20,022 bases of DNA, from assembly GCA_964343195.1 (NCBI GenBank), contig CAYFIR010000123.1:1-20022 (forward strand). Direction: 5' to 3'. The translations under genes were made by a program, and so were the position numbers. Of this stretch, positions 15,301 through 20,022 are shown one piece after another. Within the stretch, counting starts at the first letter, position 1. Each line of letters opens with the position of its first letter. Source of the DNA: CAYVAP01 sp964343195. Its GTDB lineage: Bacteria; Bacteroidota; Bacteroidia; J057. The notes beneath the pieces were generated by a model. The model worked only from the letters and a program-made list of their open reading frames with translations, was not told the origin of the DNA and searched no databases.

Positions 15301-16117
15301 CCTGGACGACGGAACCCCCATCCAGGCTGAATGGACTTTTTCAAATGGAGCGGTATTCCTCGATCTGGCAGGAACGGGAGCAGTCCATTCAGGCAATCTG
15401 AACGCCAACCGAGCCATCGTCCAGTCTGCGGTGCTGTATGTACTGCGGTTGCTCTTGCAGGAAGACATCCCACTTAACGAAGGCCTGATGCAGTCGGTAA
15501 GGATCAACCTGCCCACCAGCTTCCTGAATCCGGATTTTGATGAAGATCCCACGAAATGTCCGGCAGTCGTCGGGGGCAACGTCGAGACCAGTCAACGACT
15601 GGTAGACACCCTGCTAAAGGCGCTGGGACTCTCAGCCTGCTCACAGGGAACCATGAATAACTTCCTTTTCGGCAATGCGGAAATGGGCTACTATGAAACC
15701 ATTGGAGGAGGAGCGGGTGCTGATGAAGGATTTAGCGGAGCCTCTGCCGTCCATCAGCACATGACCAATACCCGCATCACTGACCCTGAAATTCTGGAAC
15801 TGCGCTACCCGGTCAGGCTGGAACATTTTGGAATCCGTCATGGATCGGGAGGGAATGGAAAATGGAAAGGCGGCGATGGGATTATTCGCCGGATACGGTT
15901 TTTGGCCAACATGGAAGTGACCCTTCTGACCCAACATCGGGTAGTGTCGCCATACGGCCTGGAGGGCGGGAAGCCCGGATTGGTAGGAAAACAGACGCAC
16001 ATACATGCTAATGGAGTCCAGACAAATCTGCCAGGGCTGGCCAAAATCGATTTAATGGCTGGCGATGCAATCGAAATAGAAACACCAGGCGGAGGGGGCT
16101 ATGGCGAACCAGCGTAA
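12365..16117 (+). CDS. 5-oxoprolinase/hydantoinase, fused HyuA-HyuB type
   Basis: This 1250-residue cytoplasmic enzyme contains both halves of the ATP-dependent oxoprolinase/N-methylhydantoinase family in one chain. The HyuA-like half has the ATP-fold motif SVDTGGTFTDC (11-21), STRGTNALLERKGA (143-156), DMGGTSTD (354-361) and GGAGGQHA (509-516). The HyuB-like half begins near residue 740 (RRFQSVASEMGALLQRTSFS) and ends with the typical glycine-rich GGGGYGEP tail. ATP-driven opening of 5-oxoproline to glutamate is the best-known reaction of fused members. Other cyclic amides are possible. Residues about 40-135 contain extra strand-rich sequence beyond the usual N-terminal domain. The ATG at 12365 is chosen because it directly precedes the ATPase motif; the frame upstream to 12296 lies in the preceding terminator. 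It is flanked by unrelated genes. Confidence 0.88.
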   Translation: MEILEGTWQISVDTGGTFTDCMATEPNGTPHRLKVLSNGALRGEVLEWFSETSARIKVHWPVNADIFRGYSFRLLAQDDVTGTVATLDPVEQILTLTHPWNGPDTASDFEIFAGEEAPVLAARLLTQTQLGKDFPQIELRLGSTRGTNALLERKGARVALLITKGLEDLLLIGDQSRPDLFALDIKRPSPLYQTSIPVKERLDANGKVLLPLEQETVDRVISEVERSGCTSVAIALMHSYRNPVHELQLSKALEEAGIPYISLSHGMSSTAKFLPRTETSVVNAYLSPIIHQYLSGIQSSLNQAQLKVMSSAGGLMGLSSFLPKDSLLSGPAGGVVGAREMAQRCGYEKILTLDMGGTSTDVARYDNGFDYVFETKVGPARILSPSVAVETVAAGGGSICRFDGYKLTVGPDSAGSKPGPACYGDGGPLTITDVNLLLDRLDPGQISIPLSRTHAREALQKEIQHSGLSAEEALEGWRRIADETMAQAIRQISIGNGYDATDYALLAFGGAGGQHACSVAELLNISQILIPRDAGILSAVGLSQATLERFSTRQVLKPWEEISATIEEEFAPLEDLSRKALQSEGLAESDIQIHQRLLYLRFRGQDHSLEVQFDPGKNPMEDFETTYRQLYGNWISDQAIELVSIKVMARQKGSAAAGIGEATYTTYQPAPAHYMGQQAVHIWKNLKPGAAITGPAVLAGALSTTFINSGWEGIIDEGGNLRLKQLHPRGSSTEDDPQAAAIRLELFTRRFQSVASEMGALLQRTSFSVNVKERMDFSCALLDPEGELVVNAPHIPVHLGSMGVCTRAVASALDLGPGDIAITNHPAFGGSHLPDVTLVAAVFDEQGQRVGYLANRAHHAEIGGKRPGSMPPDAVNLAEEGVVIPPTYIVRKGEAAWERIKTIFTTGPYPTRNLPENIADLNAGLASIRAGEKALTSLTSQFGTETVLDFMSRLKDYANRQLQQQLKAWPEKAFSATETLDDGTPIQAEWTFSNGAVFLDLAGTGAVHSGNLNANRAIVQSAVLYVLRLLLQEDIPLNEGLMQSVRINLPTSFLNPDFDEDPTKCPAVVGGNVETSQRLVDTLLKALGLSACSQGTMNNFLFGNAEMGYYETIGGGAGADEGFSGASAVHQHMTNTRITDPEILELRYPVRLEHFGIRHGSGGNGKWKGGDGIIRRIRFLANMEVTLLTQHRVVSPYGLEGGKPGLVGKQTHIHANGVQTNLPGLAKIDLMAGDAIEIETPGGGGYGEPA

Positions 16118-16245
16118 GATTTAGTTTGAAAACGGAAGAATACTTCCCTGACAGATCTTTCATCTGCCTATCTCCGCCTTCATAACCACACTTTTCCGGA
16201 AGCAGTCGCGCATAGGGTCCAAGTAAGACATCGACCCAAGTTTGC

Positions 16246-16276
16246 TTTGTAGCCCAGTCACTCTGGCCGTTATTTG
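16246..16276 (+). promoter_or_regulatory. Weak promoter-like pair before the 16319-16362 hairpin
   Basis: TTTG (16246-16249), 19 bp, then GTTATTTG (16269-16276) is a 6 of 8 match to the -7 consensus at normal spacing. It would start a transcript of about 80 nt ending at the terminator downstream. No coding region lies in 16118-16414. Confidence 0.2.
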
Positions 16277-16318
16277 TTAATGAATCACAGGCATTACGCC
16301 AGATACAGAAGCTAGGGG

Positions 16319-16362
16319 TTAGGGTGACTCTCCCATTCGGGATCGAGTCCCCTAATTTTTTT
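16319..16362 (+). terminator. Terminator hairpin after the 5-oxoprolinase gene
   Basis: TTAGGG/CCCTAA, GACTC/GAGTC and TCCC/GGGA stack into a 15-bp stem with one-base and two-base bulges and an ATTC loop (16319-16355). Seven T residues follow. It lies 201 bp after the stop codon at 16117 and may also end a small RNA. Confidence 0.8.
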
Positions 16363-16414
16363 ATACCCCTTCCATCGCTTTACTTTACCATCCTATCCCC
16401 AGGATGTAAAGCCC

Positions 16415-18442
16415 ATGATTCCAATACTGGTGACCACGTCTCAAGTTCTCCGTCTACATGGTAGAATTGCCACTCTACCCATTTTTCAAATACTGGCACA
16501 CTTGAGACTAAATTTCACTGCTTTCATATCAAAGCTGGCTCTTATCCTCGTGATAGGGCCAGCAACTTTTTTTACTACGCTACCACAGGTCATGGCTACC
16601 AGCTACTATGTCAGTCCCTCCGGAAATGATGACCATAACGGATTGAGCCCTCAGGCAGCCTGGGCAACCCTCGATAGAGTTAATCAAAGCCAGATTCAAC
16701 CCGGTGATCAAATTTTACTAGAGGGTGGGAAGCAGTTCTATGGGTCTCTTTATTTTCAGGCACCACGTGTGGGGACGTCCTCCAACCCGATTGTGATCAG
16801 CAGCTATGGGCAGGGAAAGGCTATCATCGAAGCGCAGAATTCGTTTGGCATCATGGTCCAGGACGGGGCAGGGTTTTCCATCTCAAACCTTCATATCAGG
16901 GGGAACGGCCTGGCCCAAAACCAATCCTATGGGATTTTATTCAGAGCTAGTCAGCAGGGCGGAACCCGCCATTCCGGAATTTACCTGGATTCTCTGGAAG
17001 TAGAGGGATTCCGGTGGGGGGGAATTCAAATTGAAAACTATCCCAACAGTGCCGACCCGCTGCTCAATGGATTCAGGGATATTTATATCATGAACTCGGC
17101 GTCGCACGACAATGGAGATGCAGGAATACAGATTGTTGGGGGGCAATTGGAAGCTGGCTATTCCCATGCCAATGTCTATATCGGGTACTGTCAGACCTAT
17201 CGGAACGTCGGAGCTCCAGGAAAATACTGGAGCCATACCGGCAATGGAATAGTAGTGGGAAACACCGATTCCGTTCTCATTGAGCACTGCCTTGCCTATG
17301 AGAATGGAGCTAATAATAGCTACACCGGCGGGGGCCCTGTCGGTATCTGGCTTTGGGATTCCCGAGACGGAATCATACAATTCTGCGAATCCCACCACAA
17401 CCAGACCAGCACCCTGGACGGCGGGGGATTTGACCTCGACGGCGGATGCGTGGATTGTGTGATGCAGTACAACTACGCTCATGACAATGACGGCGCAGGC
17501 TACCTCATAGCCGCCTATCCCAATAGTAGGCCCATCCGAAATAGCCTCATCAGGTTCAATATCAGCCAAAATGACGGACGAGCCCATGGCTATGGAGCCA
17601 TTCACATCTGGAAAGCCTCTGGCTCACAAATCGATCGGGTCCGCATTTACCATAACACCCTGTATCTGGATCAACCAGCCAGCGGAAGGCCAGCCGTTTT
17701 CAAGCTAACGGTGGAAGGCGTAACCGGAATCGAAGTGTATAACAATGTCTTTATCAGCCGAAATGGCGTCAGGCTGGTTGACATTCATCAGGGTTCTTTT
17801 GCCGAGGTTACCATGCAATACAATGCCTATTATGCCCATGATAACCAGCCGACCTTCCAGCGAGGTAGCCGAATTTTCCAGGGCATAAGCGACTGGCAGA
17901 CCGGCACTGGCCAGGAACTGAACAATGGGCTCAACACAGCCTATATCGGTCATCCCGGGCTCAGCAACCTTGGCCATGGCGGGACCCTAAATCAGGTGGG
18001 AAACGTTTTCTCCCTGGATGCCTACCAACCCTATCCGGACTCGCCCCTACCGGGTAGAGGAAAGGATTTGAGCCAGACGGGTGAAGATATCGGTCCAATC
18101 GATTTTTTCATGAATCCCATCAAACCAGGAAACCGGATGGACATCGGCGCTGGGGTCAGGTCAGAAAGGGGCATTGCGCATTTTGAGTATGACCACTGGA
18201 CAGAGTCTTCCCGGCCAAGGGCCTACGCATTGGGAGATGGTTCCTGGAAAGTCTTGGGCCTCGCTCCGGGCATAGCCTATCAGTATGAGGTCATGAACAT
18301 GGGTGGGCTGGCCCTGCAGACTGGCTCCCTGGGCCTGGGTGACACGGTAACCCTTTCAGACTCCATACCCAATGGATACTACTGGCTGAGACTGGAGCAC
18401 GCCAATAGCCGCGCCATGCTCGGCCTGATGCTGCGTCGCTGA
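16415..18442 (+). CDS. Secreted parallel beta-helix protein with T9SS-like tail
   Basis: This protein of up to 675 residues begins with a long N-terminus. The hydrophobic signal segment is residues about 37-60 (FISKLALILVIGPATFF, then QVMA before TSYYVS). A TTG at 16502 would give a more normal signal peptide and is a plausible true start. SYYVSPSGNDDHNGLSPQAAW opens the mature part and is typical of pectate-lyase-like beta-helix proteins. Repeated short strands with Asn, Gly and His turns (SISNLHIRGNG, GIWLWDSRDGIIQFCESHHN, SLIRFNISQNDGRAHGYGAI) run to about residue 480. Residues about 607-675 (YEVMNMGGLALQTGSL, DSIPNGYYWLRLEH) resemble a type A T9SS sorting domain. Polysaccharide cleavage or binding is likely, but the substrate is unknown. 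Confidence 0.82.
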   Translation: MIPILVTTSQVLRLHGRIATLPIFQILAHLRLNFTAFISKLALILVIGPATFFTTLPQVMATSYYVSPSGNDDHNGLSPQAAWATLDRVNQSQIQPGDQILLEGGKQFYGSLYFQAPRVGTSSNPIVISSYGQGKAIIEAQNSFGIMVQDGAGFSISNLHIRGNGLAQNQSYGILFRASQQGGTRHSGIYLDSLEVEGFRWGGIQIENYPNSADPLLNGFRDIYIMNSASHDNGDAGIQIVGGQLEAGYSHANVYIGYCQTYRNVGAPGKYWSHTGNGIVVGNTDSVLIEHCLAYENGANNSYTGGGPVGIWLWDSRDGIIQFCESHHNQTSTLDGGGFDLDGGCVDCVMQYNYAHDNDGAGYLIAAYPNSRPIRNSLIRFNISQNDGRAHGYGAIHIWKASGSQIDRVRIYHNTLYLDQPASGRPAVFKLTVEGVTGIEVYNNVFISRNGVRLVDIHQGSFAEVTMQYNAYYAHDNQPTFQRGSRIFQGISDWQTGTGQELNNGLNTAYIGHPGLSNLGHGGTLNQVGNVFSLDAYQPYPDSPLPGRGKDLSQTGEDIGPIDFFMNPIKPGNRMDIGAGVRSERGIAHFEYDHWTESSRPRAYALGDGSWKVLGLAPGIAYQYEVMNMGGLALQTGSLGLGDTVTLSDSIPNGYYWLRLEHANSRAMLGLMLRR

Positions 18443-19201
18443 TCACCCCTGCTGGATGAGCGCCAGGCTACCTTCAGGGTAGCCTACCTCCACCAGGCTC
18501 AGGCCCTCAGGTGGAGCAGCCTGCCCAGCCTTGCGGCGATCCTGGGATTCGATCACCTGCCGAAATTCCCCTACCGACATTTTCCCACGTCCGACTTGTA
18601 CCAGCGTCCCCACAATGGCGCGCACCATGCCGCGCAGAAAGCGATTGGCCCCCACATGAAAAGTCAACCTGTCTGGGTGCACCTCCCAATAGGCGTGGTG
18701 CATGGTGCAAAAGTTGGTTTCGTTTCCGCCTTTTGATTTGCAAAAGCTCCCAAACTCGTCGTAGTCCAGCATGGCCGTTGCCGCAGCGTTCATGGCGTCG
18801 ACGTCCAGGTCGTATTTTTGCCACCACGAAAACTCGTTGAGCATGGGGTGCTTTTGCCGGGTGATGGTGTAAACATAGGCCCGGCTGATGGCTGTAAACC
18901 GAGTGTGAAAATCTTCGATGGTGGGCCGGTACCAAGCCAGCACCGCAATGTTGTCGCAGAGCAGTCCATTTAGCCCCTGGAGGAAGTGTCCAGGGAATTC
19001 GCCATCAAAATCAAAGTGGGCAAACATCTGGTGCGCGTGTACCCCGGCGTCTGTACGTCCGGCCCCGACCACGTAAATGTCCTGCCGCAGGATGGTGCTC
19101 AGGGCTTTGTTCAGGTCTTCCTGAATGCTGGGCGCATTGGGCTGGATCTGCCAACCGGAGTGGTCGCTGCCGCGGTACATGATTTCGAGGACTTGGCGCA
19201 T
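18443..19201 (-). CDS. truA: tRNA pseudouridine synthase A
   Basis: This 252-residue enzyme converts uridines 38-40 of the tRNA anticodon stem to pseudouridine. Its length is close to that of E. coli TruA (about 270). Motifs are YRGSDHSGWQIQPNAPSIQ (9-27), the catalytic AGRTDAGVHAH with Asp51, AISRAYVYTI, and MVRAIVGTLVQVGRGKMS near the C-terminus. The start at 19201 gives MRQVLEIMYRG, the usual first strand. The open frame continues upstream only through the AATTACGAATT-type repeat. Its stop codon abuts that of the convergent beta-helix gene with no intergenic base. The next upstream minus-strand gene has its own terminator, so truA is probably transcribed alone. Confidence 0.95.
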   Translation of the reverse strand: MRQVLEIMYRGSDHSGWQIQPNAPSIQEDLNKALSTILRQDIYVVGAGRTDAGVHAHQMFAHFDFDGEFPGHFLQGLNGLLCDNIAVLAWYRPTIEDFHTRFTAISRAYVYTITRQKHPMLNEFSWWQKYDLDVDAMNAAATAMLDYDEFGSFCKSKGGNETNFCTMHHAYWEVHPDRLTFHVGANRFLRGMVRAIVGTLVQVGRGKMSVGEFRQVIESQDRRKAGQAAPPEGLSLVEVGYPEGSLALIQQG

Positions 19202-19210
19202 GGGGGGAGA

Positions 19211-19243
19211 GAATTCGTAATTGGGAATTCGTGATTCGTAATT
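19211..19243. repeat. Iterated GAATTCGTAATT-type repeat
   Basis: Three imperfect units, GAATTCGTAATT (19211-19222), GAATTCGTGATT (19225-19236) and GATTCGTAATT (19233-19243), lie just upstream of truA. In reverse they read AATTACGAATC-like, a type of iterated repeat that is often mistranslated as 'LRITNYELRI'. Confidence 0.65.
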
Positions 19244-19252
19244 TAAACGACA

Positions 19253-19277
19253 AAGGTCGTGGAAGAGCCACGACCTT
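19253..19277 (-). terminator. Terminator of the 19303-19947 lipoprotein gene
   Basis: AAGGTCGTGG and CCACGACCTT form a perfect 10-bp stem with a 5-nt loop. On the minus strand it is followed by TGTCGTTTAAATT. It lies 25 bp past the stop at 19303. Confidence 0.75.
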
Positions 19278-19302
19278 CGCAAGTGAATTATCAGTCAGCA
19301 AA

Positions 19303-19947
19303 CTACAAGGTCCACAACCTGTCTTCTACCTCAAAGGCGATCATTCCCTGGGCATCGGTGTAGTACATCTTAAGGAAATCGGCCTCTGGATTGGTCCAGA
19401 CGTCGTTGTAAACCTCACCTCTCAGGGTGAGGGTGCCGATATTTTCGAGGGTATCACTGAGATAAAAGATGCTTGGAAGACTGTTACTATCACGCTCCTT
19501 TATCAGTCGATAGCCCGTTATGTTAGATAGGCCGTAGCTTAGTGAAAGGCGCAATACATCCGAATACATTTCCCGATCACGATCAACTAGCACAGTGAAA
19601 AAAAGGGCTTCAAAAATCACACTGTCACTCTGATAAAGATAGCTGCGAGACTCTGAGTCAACATATTCGCATGAGGTTTCACCCTTGATACGGGCCTCTG
19701 TGCAAATTTCCCGTAAACACAGCTGATTTTGAGCAACTTCTTCGCCCCTGCCAGACAATACCAGGGCGTTACCTATCGAGTCTGAGAATGTCAAAACCTC
19801 AGACCCATGGTAGGGAATCAAGGCTTGGGTATCTGCATGAAGGTCAATTTCACCTACTTTCTCATCATCGGGGCAGCCAAACAAGCCGCAGCCCGTTAGC
19901 CAGAGTAACAATGCGGCCATGGTGAGAATTTGATTCGTTGTGTTCAT
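19303..19947 (-). CDS. Putative lipoprotein of unknown function
   Basis: This 214-residue protein has an SPII signal peptide (ILTMAALLLWLTGC, Cys20) followed by GLFGCPDDEKVGEIDLH. A second cysteine at residue 24 and cysteines in LCLREICTEARIKGETSCEY could form disulfides. The body is predicted mixed, with many short strands (EVLTFSDSIGNALVLSG, IGTLTLRGEVYNDVW) and a terminal LKMYYTDAQGMIAFEVEDRLW. The pattern DSIGNALVLSGRG and ...YYTDAQGMIAFEV is reminiscent of Bacteroidota surface lipoproteins, but I recognise no named family. A strong promoter-like pair lies upstream and a terminator downstream. Confidence 0.72.
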   Translation of the reverse strand: MNTTNQILTMAALLLWLTGCGLFGCPDDEKVGEIDLHADTQALIPYHGSEVLTFSDSIGNALVLSGRGEEVAQNQLCLREICTEARIKGETSCEYVDSESRSYLYQSDSVIFEALFFTVLVDRDREMYSDVLRLSLSYGLSNITGYRLIKERDSNSLPSIFYLSDTLENIGTLTLRGEVYNDVWTNPEADFLKMYYTDAQGMIAFEVEDRLWTL

Positions 19948-19956
19948 TTGGCAAAT

Positions 19957-19985
19957 ATTATGTGTTTCTAATTCTACTTTGTCAA
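19957..19985 (-). promoter_or_regulatory. Putative promoter of the 19303-19947 gene
   Basis: Read on the minus strand, TTGACA (19980-19985), 17 bp, then CATAAT (19957-19962) is close to a sigma70-type consensus. The overlapping TAATATTTG (19952-19960) also resembles the Bacteroidota -7 box. Either would start transcription within a few bases of the ATG at 19947. Confidence 0.5.
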
Positions 19986-20022
19986 GTTAAGAAAAAGGCT
20001 TAAGCTCGGGATGTATGTAAAA

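Noticed and set aside
14129..15595. Several minus-strand open frames antisense to the 5-oxoprolinase gene
   Set aside because: They are explained by the coding bias of the real gene; their translations are low in conserved motifs and rich in Arg, Ser and Pro.
16937..17605. 222-codon minus-strand open frame antisense to the beta-helix gene
   Set aside because: The plus-strand frame has clear beta-helix and export features across the same span; the antisense frame has none.
19011..19301. Minus-strand frame containing an LRITNSQLRI-like sequence
   Set aside because: It is translation of the iterated AATTACGAATT-type repeat and the reverse frame of truA, not a real protein.

Overview
The window looks like chromosomal DNA of a Bacteroidota bacterium, probably near Lewinella/Saprospirales (taxonomy inferred, not proven). 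Supporting signs are TAnnTTTG-type -7 promoter boxes, no obvious Shine-Dalgarno sequences, an ars operon built around ArsR, a DUF6428 protein and a PTP-type arsenate reductase, several SPII lipoproteins, and a beta-helix protein ending in a type IX secretion (T9SS)-like domain. No phage, plasmid, transposase, CRISPR, rRNA or tRNA gene is visible.

Layout: (1) Positions 1-6,050 hold mainly envelope and accessory genes, all on the minus strand: a PQQ-type sugar dehydrogenase lipoprotein, a YdjM-like membrane metal-dependent hydrolase, a lipoprotein of unknown function, a single-domain response regulator, a small exported beta-rich protein and a sulfotransferase-like protein. Intergenic regions carry hairpins, a heptanucleotide tandem repeat and two copies of a 35-bp dispersed repeat. 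(2) Positions 6,114-8,122 hold a minus-strand arsenic operon: arsR, DUF6428, arsenate reductase, and a GNAT acetyltransferase resembling ArsN1/phosphinothricin acetyltransferases. No arsenite efflux pump gene is present. Two similar operator-like sites precede the first two genes. (3) Divergent from arsR is an isolated nuoM-like gene (8,279-9,853) ending in a strong hairpin, then a convergent TetR regulator. (4) A structured 335-bp leader precedes a small DUF4332 helix-hairpin-helix protein. After it come a secreted coiled-coil protein, a 1250-residue fused 5-oxoprolinase/hydantoinase and a secreted parallel beta-helix protein, all on the plus strand. (5) On the minus strand, truA abuts the beta-helix gene tail to tail, and a lipoprotein gene lies upstream of truA.

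How the genes work together: only the ars cluster forms a clear functional unit. ArsR would sense As(III), the reductase converts As(V) to As(III), and the GNAT protein probably detoxifies an amino-acid-like arsenical or phosphinothricin-like compound. The rest appear to be mostly single-gene transcription units with their own promoters and terminators. The most interesting points are the pump-less ars operon with its paired operators and shared GGGCC C-terminal tails, the orphan NuoM with an altered HTW loop, and the four-arm attenuator-like leader before the DUF4332 gene.
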